A stretch of 64,000 nucleotides of DNA from PALSA-693 sp963780345 (GTDB lineage: Bacteria > Actinomycetota > Acidimicrobiia > Acidimicrobiales > Palsa-688), in assembly GCA_963780345.1 (NCBI GenBank), contig CAWABU010000009.1:87307-151306 (forward strand). Direction: 5' to 3'. Of this stretch, positions 18,042-26,638 are shown piece after piece; positions within the stretch are counted from its first letter, which is position 1, and the number at the start of each line of letters is the position of its first letter. The notes under the pieces are model-generated. The model saw only the letters and a list, made by a program, of their open reading frames with translations. It was not told where the DNA came from and searched no databases. A program made the position numbers and the translations under genes.

Positions 18042-18889
18042 CGGCCGGTCCGTTCCGTGGCGGCGGGCGGAGCGGTCGGGGTGGTCAGGCCATCGGCGCG
18101 CCGACCGAGTATCCGGGCGACCGCGCAGGCGGCGCCGAATCCATTGTCGATGCCGACCACGACCATCCCGGACGCGCAGGACGCCAGCATGGCCAGCAGG
18201 GCCGTCACTCCGCTCAGACCGGCGCCGTACCCCACGCTGGTCGGAACCGCCACGACCGGCGCCGCGCACAGTCCGCCCACGACGCTGGCGAGGGCGCCCT
18301 CCATGCCGGCGACCACCACGACGGCATCGGCCGCCTGCAGCAGTTCAACGTGGGCGAGCAGGCGATGTAACCCGGCCACGCCGGCGTCGGCGACCAACGC
18401 GGCCCCGAACCCGAAGGCCCGCAGGGTGGCCTGACACTCCCCCGCCACCGGCAGGTCGGCGGTCCCGGCCGTGACCACCACCACACCCTCGGGACGAGGA
18501 GGGGCGGGGCGCCACACCACCGTCGTTCCCGTGACCTGCCCGCCCGGGTAGGCCGAGATCACGGCGTTGATCTGATCGTCGGAGGCCCGGCTCAACACCA
18601 CGGGGCCGCCCGCACCGCCGGCGCCGACGGGGGGGTCCGGAGCGCCCGGGGCCAGACCGGCGGCCCCGCCGACCAGAAGCTCGCCGACGATACCCACGCA
18701 CTGGGCGGCGGTCTTTCCCGGACCGTAGACCGCTTCCGGAAGCCCCTGGCGCAGAGCGCGGTGGTGGTCGACCATGGCGTAGCCCAGCTCCGTGAACGGC
18801 AGCCGGCGCACCCGGCGCACGACCTCGTCGGCGTCGATGTTTCCGGAGGCCAGTTGGTCCAGCAGCAATCGAAGGGCAGCTTCGTCCAT
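18038..18889 (-). CDS. larB: LarB, nickel-pincer cofactor carboxylase
   Basis: 283 residues from ATG 18889 (MDEAALRLLLDQLASG), which matches the family start; an extension to 18967 would run into the divergent pheA start. LarB carboxylates the nicotinic acid adenine dinucleotide ring and cleaves the phosphoanhydride to give P2CMN. Its C-terminal PurE-like domain is clear: TAGTADLPVAGECQATLRAFG, GVAGLHRLL, VVVAGMEGALASVVGGL and PTSVGYG. It forms an operon with larC. Only 22 bp separate it from pheA on the other strand, so promoters must overlap or lie within the genes. Confidence 0.92.
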   Translation of the reverse strand: MDEAALRLLLDQLASGNIDADEVVRRVRRLPFTELGYAMVDHHRALRQGLPEAVYGPGKTAAQCVGIVGELLVGGAAGLAPGAPDPPVGAGGAGGPVVLSRASDDQINAVISAYPGGQVTGTTVVWRPAPPRPEGVVVVTAGTADLPVAGECQATLRAFGFGAALVADAGVAGLHRLLAHVELLQAADAVVVVAGMEGALASVVGGLCAAPVVAVPTSVGYGAGLSGVTALLAMLASCASGMVVVGIDNGFGAACAVARILGRRADGLTTPTAPPAATERTGR

Positions 18890-18911
18890 AACGGCTCTAT
18901 CCTGCCCGGCC

Positions 18912-19874
18912 ATGACCGGTGCCGTCTCCCCACAAGCCACGATTGGGTTCCTGGGTCCGTCCGGCACCTTTACCGAGGAGGCCCTGCGCAGCGAAGCCGG
19001 ACTGGCCCAGGCTCGGCTGCAGGCCCTGCCATCGTTCGTGCACGTGCTGTCCGCGGTGGCGGAAGGGACGGTCGACTACGGGTTCGTGGCCCTGGAGAAC
19101 TCCATCGAGGGCACCGTCTCGATCGCCCTCGACCAGCTGGTCTTCGACCGGGACCTGATCATCGTCGGCGAGGTCATCCTGCCGGTGACCCAGAACCTGC
19201 TGGTGCACCCGGGGACGACACTGTTCGACATTCGTCGCATCGTGTCGTTTCCCCACGCCACCGGGCAGTGCCGGGGCTGGCTGACCGCCAACCTCCCCGA
19301 CGTGGAGGAGGTGGCGGCTCGATCAACCGCCGACGCGGTGCGCCTGGTGGGTGAGGGGGGCGACCGCCATTCGGCCGCCATCGGCACGGTGCTGGCCGCC
19401 CGGCTCTACGGGCTGCAGGTGCTGCAGCCCGAGATCGAGGACCAGGTCGGTAACTCCACCCGCTTCGTGCTGGTCGGCCCGCACGATGTGGGGATCCCGG
19501 CGCCGACCGGGCACGACAAGACGAGCGTGGTCTGCTTTCAGTCGAGTGACCACCCGGGGAGCCTGCACGGGATCCTGGGGCAGTTTTCCGCCCGGGACCT
19601 CAACCTGGTGAAGCTCGAGTCGAGGCCGACCAAACGCGAGCTCGGCGAGTACTGCTTCATCATCGACTTCGAGGGCCATGTGGCCGACGAGGTGGTGGCC
19701 GACTGTTTGCGGGACCTGCACGCCAGCCTGCGGGAACTGAAGTTCCTGGGGTCCTATCCGGCCGCAGGGGCCCACGGCCCGGCTCGCCGGCGAGACGCCG
19801 AGCAGCGGTGGAAGGCGGCCGATAGGTGGATCGACGAGGTCCGGGCCCATGTCCGGCCGAACTCGAGCGGATGA
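18912..19874 (+). CDS. pheA: Prephenate dehydratase
   Basis: 320 residues. The catalytic domain begins IGFLGPSGTFTEEAL and includes DYGFVALENSIEGTV and the signature NSTRFVLVG (Thr-Arg-Phe active site). The ACT domain holds the phenylalanine-binding GALHxxL-like (GSLHGILGQF) and ESRPTKRELGEYCFIIDFEGH motifs. It converts prephenate to phenylpyruvate and is feedback-inhibited by Phe in the family. Monofunctional, as usual in actinobacteria (no chorismate mutase part). The short tail after the ACT domain is Arg-rich. Confidence 0.95.
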   Translation: MTGAVSPQATIGFLGPSGTFTEEALRSEAGLAQARLQALPSFVHVLSAVAEGTVDYGFVALENSIEGTVSIALDQLVFDRDLIIVGEVILPVTQNLLVHPGTTLFDIRRIVSFPHATGQCRGWLTANLPDVEEVAARSTADAVRLVGEGGDRHSAAIGTVLAARLYGLQVLQPEIEDQVGNSTRFVLVGPHDVGIPAPTGHDKTSVVCFQSSDHPGSLHGILGQFSARDLNLVKLESRPTKRELGEYCFIIDFEGHVADEVVADCLRDLHASLRELKFLGSYPAAGAHGPARRRDAEQRWKAADRWIDEVRAHVRPNSSG

Positions 19875-19980
19875 GGCCCGGCGGCTGAGACTTGCCCGCC
19901 GAGCGCGCCGCCCGGACGGCCTGGTCGGCCAGCCCGATACCCCTGCCGGTGTTGGCCGCCTCGCCCACGGGTGACCGGAT

Positions 19981-20082
19981 TCCTGGCGCGACTTTTGGTC
20001 ACCTGGCGCGACTTTTGGAGCCTGAAGTACATCTGGTGTACATCAGGCTCCAGAAGTGGCGCGTTTTACCAGAAGTCGCCGG
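19981..20082. repeat. Extragenic palindrome copy 2
   Basis: Outer arms cgacttttggt (19989) and accagaagtcg (20068-20078) enclose an inner hairpin at 20016-20052: TGGAGCCTGA pairs with TCAGGCTCCA, with GTACA/TGTAC near a short loop. The layout and the words ACTTnTGGAG, GTAC, CTCCAGAAGT and TTTACCAGAAGTC match copy 1 at 13,343-13,432 in the same orientation, but the middle of the stem differs on both arms together. It lies between pheA and tRNA-Ser(TGA) and could terminate pheA. Confidence 0.75.
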
Positions 20083-20155
20083 CTCGCCCCGTCCGGCGGC
20101 GGTACCACCCCGCTCGATCCCGCCGATCGGGGACCGGTAGGCTCAGACCTTTCCA

Positions 20156-20240
20156 GGAGGGATGGCAGAGCGGCCGAATGCGAGGCTCTTGAAAAGCCTT
20201 GGGATGCAAGTCCCCGGGGGTTCGAATCCCTCTCCCTCCG
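20156..20240 (+). tRNA. tRNA-Ser (anticodon TGA)
   Basis: Acceptor GGAGGGA (20156-20162) pairs with TCCCTCC (20233-20239), discriminator G. The anticodon loop is CT-TGA-AA. It has a long variable arm (gatgcaagtccccgg) and a GTTCGAATC T-arm. CCA is not encoded. About 280 bp from pheA. Confidence 0.95.
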
Positions 20241-20982
20241 CAGGTCACAAGGGTATTTGGTCATCCACTCGCCGAGGACCCGATTCCGGACGATGGCGCC
20301 ACCCCGAGCGCCGGCGCGCGACACCAAACGGGACGCCCGGCCGGCCCGCCCCGCCGAGGCAGCCGCCGGGCTCACATCAGTAGTTCCAAATCGGTGTCCA
20401 TGAGCGCATCATCTGAGCACCGCGCAGAGCAGCAGCGTGCATCTCCCCATTGACCCATTCGACTCGCGGATGCGGGTAGCCAGCCAATCCAACAGGCGCG
20501 CAGAAACTCGACCTCGCCGGTCTGATGGGACGTGGCCAATTGGTCATCAAAAGTCCTGGGGGAAACAGACCTAAGGGAGTGGCCTGCGTTTCCTTGCTCC
20601 GTGGCATGCGGGCCAAGGACTCGTTACCCCCGTGCCGCAGCCGAGTGGTCAATCGTTTAGCAGGGTTCGCTCTACCGTCACGCCGCGGTCCATGACCAAG
20701 ACGGCATGCCGATTTCTACAGAACATGAACCATCCTTCCCCATCCGCAGGCAGCCCTTTCCGGCCGTGTCGGTATGGGCGTCCCGTTCGGGGGAAGGGCG
20801 AGACGCGGACGACGCCACCACGATCGTGGGGGATGGGTGGGCCGTCAATGTCACCGCTGGGGGCGAGGCGGGAGGCTGACCGGCTCGCCGCTTACTACCC
20901 TGGCCACTCGGCCTGGGCGACCCGGCGAAGGTGTTCGTGGGGCGAGTAAGGGAACGGGCCGGTCTGAGACTCTTACTGCCGA
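20241..20982. other. 740-bp region without a supported gene
   Basis: A minus-strand frame at 20377-20652 (91 codons) and several plus-strand frames are open, but none matches a family, has a good ribosome site or a coding-like composition. The part near 20400-20750 is AT-richer than the surroundings. It presumably carries the promoter of the sigma-factor gene. Confidence 0.5.
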
Positions 20983-21450
20983 ATGCCGGTCGCGTATAGC
21001 TGGATGTCGTTCGAGGAGTGGTATCGCCGGTGCCGGCCGCGGTTGATCGCGGCGTTGACGGTGGCGTCAGGTGAGTTCGACGTGGCCGTGGATGCCGCCG
21101 ATGAGTCCATGGTGCGGGCGTTGCAGCACTGGGAACGCGTGCAGGCCATGGAGTCGCCCGACGGCTGGGCCTATCGGGTGGGGCTCAACGTGGTGCGGCG
21201 AAGGATGCGCCGCCGTGCGTTCGAGCGAAGGTTGCTGAATCGCTCCAAGACCGTTGACCCCCCGGGGTTACGCACGGAAGTCTGGGAGGCAGTGAAGGCG
21301 TTGCCGCGTCGCCAGCGAGAAGCGGTGGCCTTGCGCTACCTGCTGGGGTTCTCCGAGGCCGAGGTGGCCCGCCAGATGCAGGTGGCTGTGGGCACCGCCT
21401 CTGCGACGCTGGCCGCGGCCCGGGCGCGACTGGCGGTTCTGCTGGCATGA
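20983..21450 (+). CDS. Sigma-70 family RNA polymerase sigma factor (ECF/SigE-like)
   Basis: 155 residues (ATG 20983; ATG 21004, giving MSFEEWYRRC, is equally plausible as neither has a clear ribosome site). Region 2: AADESMVRALQHWERVQAMESPDGWAYRVGLN followed by a basic stretch. Region 4: VKALPRRQREAVALRYLLGFSEAEVARQMQVAVGTASATLAAARARL, a helix-turn-helix for -35 recognition. It resembles the SigE-like streptomycete subgroup. It is coupled by ATGA overlap to a membrane protein with an Arg-rich cytoplasmic end, an anti-sigma-like arrangement. Confidence 0.85.
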   Translation: MPVAYSWMSFEEWYRRCRPRLIAALTVASGEFDVAVDAADESMVRALQHWERVQAMESPDGWAYRVGLNVVRRRMRRRAFERRLLNRSKTVDPPGLRTEVWEAVKALPRRQREAVALRYLLGFSEAEVARQMQVAVGTASATLAAARARLAVLLA

Positions 21451-22400
21451 GACGAGGTGACCGAGGTAGATCGCCGATGGTGGAGCTTTCCGATCTGTTG
21501 CAGCCCCTGGTAGACCTGGCGTCGCCAGGTCCGTCGATGGAGGAGCTGGCCCAGCGGGTTAAGACCCGCAGGCGGCGCCGGAGACTGGGATTCTCCGGTG
21601 CGATAGCGGTGGTCATAGCCGCGGCCGCCCTGGCCATAGCCCTGCTGGTGCCGACCGGTTCCGGCCCCAAGGTCGAGGTGGTAGGGGTGCCGAACACCAC
21701 CGCCGGCGGCGGGTCTGGGCAAGGGCAGGCCAGCACCCCGCCCAGCCCGCAATCCGGACTCGAGGCGACCTTCACCACCCAACCGGGCGGCGGGCCGAAT
21801 GGGACGGCCTGGTCCACCCAGCCGGTCGTGACCATCGATGACCGCGGCAGGAAACCCACCGCCTCCACCGACACCATCACCCTGGCCATCGCCACCGGGC
21901 CGTCCGGCTCCAACTTGACCTGCCATGGAGGTTCGGCCTCGGTGGCCGCGATCGCTGGGGTCGCGACCTTCAGCGGCTGCCAGATCGTCGGTCCGGCCGG
22001 CACCTACACGCTCGCGGCCACCGACTCCACCTCCGGCTCCGTCGCCCCCGCCACCAGCGTCGTCTTTACGATCACGGTCGGGGCTCCGACCCATCTGGCA
22101 TTCACCGCGCCACCCGGCGGCGGTCCCAGTGGGGTGGCCTGGGCTACTCAGCCCGTAGTGACCATCGAGGACAGCGGCGGCAATACCGTCACCACGTCTG
22201 CCGACACCATCAGCCTCGCCATCACTGGTGGGCCGTCCGCCAACTTCACCTGCGATGGAGGTCCGCCGTCCGTGGCCGCGACCGCGGGCGTGGCTACCTT
22301 CAGGGGCTGTCAGATCGCCGGCCCGGCGGTGTTCTACACCATCGCCGCTTCCGACCCTCCCCTCTCCGTCGCGACGAGCACCGTCCTGATCACCCCGTGA
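21447..22400 (+). CDS. Membrane-anchored protein with two Ig-like extracellular repeats, partner of sigma factor
   Basis: 317 residues; the ATG overlaps the sigma stop. A cytoplasmic segment of about 45 residues (ELSDLLQPLVDLASPGPSMEELAQRVKTRRRRRR) precedes one membrane helix (AIAVVIAAAALAIALLV). Outside are two repeats of roughly 100 residues, each with FTxxPGGGPxGxAWxTQPVVTI and GVATFxGCQIxGPA, and Cys pairs that probably form disulfides. Its place after the sigma gene suggests an anti-sigma or signal-sensing role, but no ASD or zinc-finger anti-sigma motif is visible. This is inference from position. Confidence 0.6.
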   Translation: MRRGDRGRSPMVELSDLLQPLVDLASPGPSMEELAQRVKTRRRRRRLGFSGAIAVVIAAAALAIALLVPTGSGPKVEVVGVPNTTAGGGSGQGQASTPPSPQSGLEATFTTQPGGGPNGTAWSTQPVVTIDDRGRKPTASTDTITLAIATGPSGSNLTCHGGSASVAAIAGVATFSGCQIVGPAGTYTLAATDSTSGSVAPATSVVFTITVGAPTHLAFTAPPGGGPSGVAWATQPVVTIEDSGGNTVTTSADTISLAITGGPSANFTCDGGPPSVAATAGVATFRGCQIAGPAVFYTIAASDPPLSVATSTVLITP

Positions 22401-22500
22401 GCTGGCGCCGATGACCCGAGCGAAACCTCGACATTTGGTGGGACCGCGACCTGATCCGCGCTTAAGCCCTGCAGCTAACCCCAGTTAGGCGCCAGGAAGG

Positions 22501-23241
22501 TCAGGCCAGGTCACTGGACAACGCCGCGCATCCGCACTCAAGGCGGCGCTCAACGTCAGGGACCGTCTCGCCGATGGCATAAACGAGTTGTCCTGGGCCC
22601 TCGAGCGGGGTGGCGGCCCAACCATCCCCGGCTTGGGCCGGGGGACGTCGGAGCGCCCCGTCGAAAGCGCCATCGACTGTGGCACCGGCGAGAAGCAACA
22701 ATCCGACTACTCGGACCTGACCGAGGACGGCTGGCCCGTCCCAGCCGTCGGCGCCGATCGTCAACTGGTGGCGCAGCAGCGGGCGGCCAGCGAAATCGAC
22801 CCGCAGGGTACTCTGCAGCGACCCCGGGGCTTCGGCGTGGCGTCCCAGCACCAGCAACTCCCGCCACCGCAGAGACCCTCCGTCGTGGACGTCGAGCCGG
22901 GCCACCTGGGAGTGCCGACAACCGGAGGTCGCCACCAGTGGCTCGAGGGACCAGTCCAGGGCGGCGCCGCGCTCGACGGTCGCCCGCACCTCATGGCGCG
23001 ACGCGGCGCCGGTCCAGGCCACGGTCGCCGCGGTGGACCTGACCACCAGCCGGGAGCCGGCCCGGGCCCGGATCTCAAGGACGACCTGGTCGTCGCCCAC
23101 GGGCGAGGCCGCGGTGGACACCAGATAGACGCGGTCTGCGGCCAATCGCCAGGCGACCGGTGCCTGGCCCGCCATCCGCTCGAGGCGCAGCGGTGCTCCG
23201 GGCGCGGCGGGCGCTGAGACCAGCTCGGCGTGGGCCCTCAC
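22501..23241 (-). CDS. ureD: Urease accessory protein UreD (UreH)
   Basis: 246 residues; the GTG start overlaps the ureG stop (GTGA). Features of UreD: an N-terminal LRLERMAGQAPVAW strand, VYLVSTAASPVGDDQVVLEIRARAGSRLVVRSTAATVAW, and LEPLVATSGCRHSQVARLDVHDGGSLRWRELLVLGR. UreD is a scaffold that binds apo-urease and recruits UreF and UreG for nickel delivery. Last gene of the long leftward riboswitch-led cluster. Sequence is diverged, as is typical for actinobacterial UreD. Confidence 0.88.
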   Translation of the reverse strand: MRAHAELVSAPAAPGAPLRLERMAGQAPVAWRLAADRVYLVSTAASPVGDDQVVLEIRARAGSRLVVRSTAATVAWTGAASRHEVRATVERGAALDWSLEPLVATSGCRHSQVARLDVHDGGSLRWRELLVLGRHAEAPGSLQSTLRVDFAGRPLLRHQLTIGADGWDGPAVLGQVRVVGLLLLAGATVDGAFDGALRRPPAQAGDGWAATPLEGPGQLVYAIGETVPDVERRLECGCAALSSDLA

Positions 23242-23894
23242 AGCTGGGCCCGGACCCAGTCCGCCACGGCCGTCGCCGTCGGGTCTTCGACCAGGCTGAG
23301 GAAAGCGACCGGGCGCTCACCCCTGGCGACGGCGGCGTCCCTGGCCATGACGGCAAGGTCGGCGCCGACCAGCGGGGCCAGATCTGTCTTGTTGACCACC
23401 AGCAGGTCGGACGAGGTAATGCCGGGACCGCCCTTGCGGGGGACCTTGTCGCCTCCGGCGACGTCGATGACGAAGATCTGCCGGTCGACGAGCCCGTAGC
23501 TGAAGGTGGCCGTCAGGTTGTCACCGCCCGACTCCAGCAGGATCAGATCCAGGTCCTCGAAACGGGCCCGCAGGTCGTCGATGGCATCCAGGTTGGCGCT
23601 GATGTCGTCGCGGATCGCGGTGTGGGGGCAACAACCGGTCCGCACGGCGACGATCCGCTCATCCGGAATGACCGCCGCGGCCCTCAGGATCCGGGCGTCC
23701 TCGGCGGTGTAGATGTCATTGGTCACGGCAGCCACCGACAGCTCGGACGCCAACGCCCGGCACAGGGCGGCCAGCAGCGCGGTCTTCCCGCTGCCTACCG
23801 GGCCGCCGACGCCGAGACGGAACGGTCGACCACCGTGCCCTCGAGGCCGGGGCGTATTCTCCTCCTGCCGGTCGTGACCATGGTCATGAGGCAA
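23238..23894 (-). CDS. ureG: Urease accessory GTPase UreG
   Basis: 218 residues. P-loop GGPVGSGKTALL, TNDIYTAEDA, the nickel/zinc-binding CPH motif (TGCCPHTAIRDD), ESGGDNLTATFS, VIDVAGGDKVPRKGGPGI and G4 NKTD are intact. GTP-dependent dimerisation delivers nickel to urease. The N-terminus, MPHDHGHD, is His-rich, which is notable because no ureE (the usual His-rich nickel donor) is present. It overlaps ureF by 11 bases and ureD by 4. Confidence 0.96.
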   Translation of the reverse strand: MPHDHGHDRQEENTPRPRGHGGRPFRLGVGGPVGSGKTALLAALCRALASELSVAAVTNDIYTAEDARILRAAAVIPDERIVAVRTGCCPHTAIRDDISANLDAIDDLRARFEDLDLILLESGGDNLTATFSYGLVDRQIFVIDVAGGDKVPRKGGPGITSSDLLVVNKTDLAPLVGADLAVMARDAAVARGERPVAFLSLVEDPTATAVADWVRAQL

Positions 23895-24570
23895 ACAGGC
23901 GCACCTCCATCAAAGCGTGGCGTTCGGCGCCGATGTCGAGCAACGGGGCGGAACCGGCCGGGAAATCGGTCAGGTCGAGGCCGGGGCGGCCCCAACGTCG
24001 TGACGCCGAGGCGACCCTCTCCACCCGTACCGCCAGGTCGGCCAAGCACCGGGCTACCTGGTAAGGGTCGAGACCCAGGAGGCGGGTGGCAGCCCAGGCC
24101 GGCCCGGTCACCGCCGCCAAGGCGGCGCCGAGGGTCAGCTCCTCCAGCCCGACGCCGGCGTCGGCAGCCACCGCCGCGAACGCGAGTGGCCACGGGGCGC
24201 CCCCCGGCACGGCCGAGGCCGCGGTGACGCCAGGGCCGGGCCACATGGCCCGTCCGGCGCGGAGAAACCCCCGCGCCTGGGCCCGACTGGCGTCCCGCAA
24301 CGCGGCGGCGGGAGTGCGGGCCCAGTACTCCTCCACCAGCCCGGTCCACTCCGGGCCAACAACCTGCCCGGCGATGGCCAGGGCCCACCAGGCCGCGGCA
24401 AAGGCGGCGTCGACTCGGCCGACCGTTTCCAGCCGCCCCGTTAACCACCCGTGGAGGCTGCTGGCGTCGCCGACCAGACCCGAAGCCACCGCCGCCTCCA
24501 GACCGCCGGAGTGGGCGTGGCCCCCGTTCGGCGTCCGGCCGTCGACCAAAAGCAGCAGTTCGACGGTCAC
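23884..24570 (-). CDS. ureF: Urease accessory protein UreF
   Basis: 228 residues, all-helical. Landmarks for UreF: the LLLVDGRTPNGGHAHSGGLEAAVASG opening (the family's DGxFPxGGFxHSxGLE), RAGRAMWPG and the C-terminal LGAERH-like DIGAERHALMEVRLFAS. It acts as the GTPase-activating partner of UreG in the UreDFG complex. It starts 18 bases after ureC and overlaps ureG. Confidence 0.92.
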   Translation of the reverse strand: MTVELLLLVDGRTPNGGHAHSGGLEAAVASGLVGDASSLHGWLTGRLETVGRVDAAFAAAWWALAIAGQVVGPEWTGLVEEYWARTPAAALRDASRAQARGFLRAGRAMWPGPGVTAASAVPGGAPWPLAFAAVAADAGVGLEELTLGAALAAVTGPAWAATRLLGLDPYQVARCLADLAVRVERVASASRRWGRPGLDLTDFPAGSAPLLDIGAERHALMEVRLFAS

Positions 24571-24588
24571 CGAAAACCCCTTGACCGT

Positions 24589-26319
24589 CTAGAAGAGGAA
24601 GTAGCGCTGGGACATGGGCAGCACCACCGCCGGCGACTCGGTGACGAGGTCGCCATCGACGGTCACCGCGAAGCTGTCCGGGTCGACTGAGATGGCCGGG
24701 GTGGCAGTGTTGTTGGGCAGGTCGGCCTTGGTCAGCCGGCGGGTATCGGCTACCGGTTGCAGCGACCGGCGAAGGTTGAGACGCCCGGCCAGACCGGCCT
24801 CCAGGGCCGCGGGCGCTACGAACGCCAGGGAGCCTGCTGCCACCCTGGGAGCGGACCCGAACATGGGTCGCGACCAGACCGGCTGCGGTGTCGGGATGGA
24901 GGCGTTGGCGTCGCCCATCTGGGCGTAGGCGATGACGCCGCTCTTCAGGACCACCGAAGGACGCACACCGAAGAACGCCGGGTCGTAGAGAATCAGGTCA
25001 GCCAGCTTCCCGGGTTCGACCGAACCGATCTGGCCGCTCAGCCCGTGGGCCACGGCCGGGCAAATGGTGTACTTGGCGACGTACCGCCGGGCCCGTTGGT
25101 TGTCGGACCCGCCGGGGCCGTCCTTATCGCCGGGCAGGGCTCCCCACCGGGCTTTGGCCGCGTGCGCGGTCTGCCACGTGCGGAGTACCACCTCCCCGAC
25201 CCGACCCATCGCCTGCGAGTCGGAGCCGATCATGGAGATGGCTCCCAGGTCGTGGAGGCGGTCCTCGGCGGCGATGGTGGAGGGCCGGATACGACTCTCG
25301 GCGAAGGCCAGATCTTCTGGGACGGCGGGATTGAGGTGATGGCAGACCATCAGCATGTCGAGGTGCTCCTCGATGGTGTTGATGGTGTGCGGGCGGGTGG
25401 GGTTGGTGGAGGAGGGCAGCACGTGCGGCTCCGAGGCCACCCGGATGATGTCGGGGGCGTGGCCGCCTCCGGCTCCCTCGGTGTGGTAGGCGTGCACGAC
25501 CCGGCCGCCGATAGCGGCCAGGGTCGACTCCACGAAACCGGCCTCGTTGAGGGTGTCGGTGTGAATGGCCGCCTGCACGCCGGCCTCCTCGCACACCGAC
25601 AGGCAAGCGTCGATGGCCGCCGGGGTGCTCCCCCAGTCCTCGTGGAGTTTGAAGCCACCCGCACCGCCGAGCACCTGCTCCCAGAGGGCCTCCCGGGACA
25701 CGGTGTTGCCCTTGCCCAGCAGGACCACGTTGACGGGCCAATCGTCGAGGGCCTCGAGCATGCGGGCCAACCACCAGGGCCCCGGTGAGACGGTGGTGGC
25801 ACGGGTCCCCTCGGCCGGGCCGGTCCCGCCACCGATGATCGTGGTGACGCCGGCGGCCAGACCCTCGTCGATCACCTGCGGGCAAATCAAGTGGACGTGG
25901 CAGTCGATAGCCCCGGCGGTCAAGATCTTGCCGTTTCCGGCGATGATCTCGGTGGCGGGCCCGATAACGAGACCTGGCGTAACGCCGTCCATCACGTCAG
26001 GATTGCCGGCCTTGCCGACCGCTACGACCTTTCCGTCCCGGATGCCCACGTCGCCTTTGACCACGCCCCAGTGGTCCAGGATCACCGCGCCGGTGATCAC
26101 GGTGTCGGCGGCCCCCTCGGCCCGGGTAACCCGGGCCTGGCCCATCGACTCGCGGATGACCTTGCCACCGCCGAAGACCGCTTCTTCCCCGGCCCGGCCC
26201 GGGCCACCACTGCGGTCCTCGGTGATCTCGATCAAGAGGTCAGTGTCGGCCAGCCGGATCCGGTCGCCCGTCGTCGGACCGTACAGGGCGGCGTAGCGGG
26301 CGCGGGAGAGCTCAGGCAC
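24589..26319 (-). CDS. ureC: Urease alpha subunit
   Basis: 576 residues, normal length. All bi-nickel centre residues are visible: H141 and H143 (CHVH), the lysine to be carbamylated K224 (GGFKLHEDWG), H253 (HTDTLNE), H279 (HAYHTEG), D367 (GSDSQAMGRVGE), and the mobile-flap CHH (C326, H327) of the active site. It hydrolyses urea to ammonia and carbamate, the step after guanidine hydrolysis in this cluster. It overlaps ureB by 8 bases. Confidence 0.98.
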   Translation of the reverse strand: MPELSRARYAALYGPTTGDRIRLADTDLLIEITEDRSGGPGRAGEEAVFGGGKVIRESMGQARVTRAEGAADTVITGAVILDHWGVVKGDVGIRDGKVVAVGKAGNPDVMDGVTPGLVIGPATEIIAGNGKILTAGAIDCHVHLICPQVIDEGLAAGVTTIIGGGTGPAEGTRATTVSPGPWWLARMLEALDDWPVNVVLLGKGNTVSREALWEQVLGGAGGFKLHEDWGSTPAAIDACLSVCEEAGVQAAIHTDTLNEAGFVESTLAAIGGRVVHAYHTEGAGGGHAPDIIRVASEPHVLPSSTNPTRPHTINTIEEHLDMLMVCHHLNPAVPEDLAFAESRIRPSTIAAEDRLHDLGAISMIGSDSQAMGRVGEVVLRTWQTAHAAKARWGALPGDKDGPGGSDNQRARRYVAKYTICPAVAHGLSGQIGSVEPGKLADLILYDPAFFGVRPSVVLKSGVIAYAQMGDANASIPTPQPVWSRPMFGSAPRVAAGSLAFVAPAALEAGLAGRLNLRRSLQPVADTRRLTKADLPNNTATPAISVDPDSFAVTVDGDLVTESPAVVLPMSQRYFLF

Positions 26320-26638
26320 TCGACGGACCGTCGTCCAGTGGTCCCCTCACCTGACCCCGGAACCCGGCCGCGATACGCAGGCCGGCGAAGCCCACCAGGA
26401 GCACCCGGCGCTCGATGCCCGGCTCGAACCGTACGCTGGTGCCGGCCGGCACCCCCAACCGGTGTCCCCAGGCGGCCGTCCGGTCGAAGGCCAGGGCCGG
26501 GTTGGACTCGGCGAAGTGGAAGTGGGAGCCGATCTGCACCGGCCGGTCGCCGGTGTTGACCACGGTGAGGCTGACGACGGGGCGGCCGGCGAGGATCTCG
26601 ATGGGGCCTTCCCCGAGGAGAATCTCTCCGGGAATCAT
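26312..26638 (-). CDS. ureB: Urease beta subunit
   Basis: 108 residues. Classical landmarks: MIPGEILLGEGPIEILAGRP, VVNTGDRPVQIGSHFHFAESNPALAFDR, GHRLGVPAGTSVRFEPG and VLLVGFAG. It forms the (alpha beta gamma)3 enzyme with UreA and UreC. Separate small subunits are the usual arrangement in actinobacteria. Start overlaps ureA by 4 bases. Confidence 0.97.
   Translation of the reverse strand: MIPGEILLGEGPIEILAGRPVVSLTVVNTGDRPVQIGSHFHFAESNPALAFDRTAAWGHRLGVPAGTSVRFEPGIERRVLLVGFAGLRIAAGFRGQVRGPLDDGPSSA

Noticed and set aside
20377..20652. 91-codon minus-strand frame after tRNA-Ser(TGA)
   Set aside because: No recognisable motif, no ribosome site, composition unlike the neighbouring genes.
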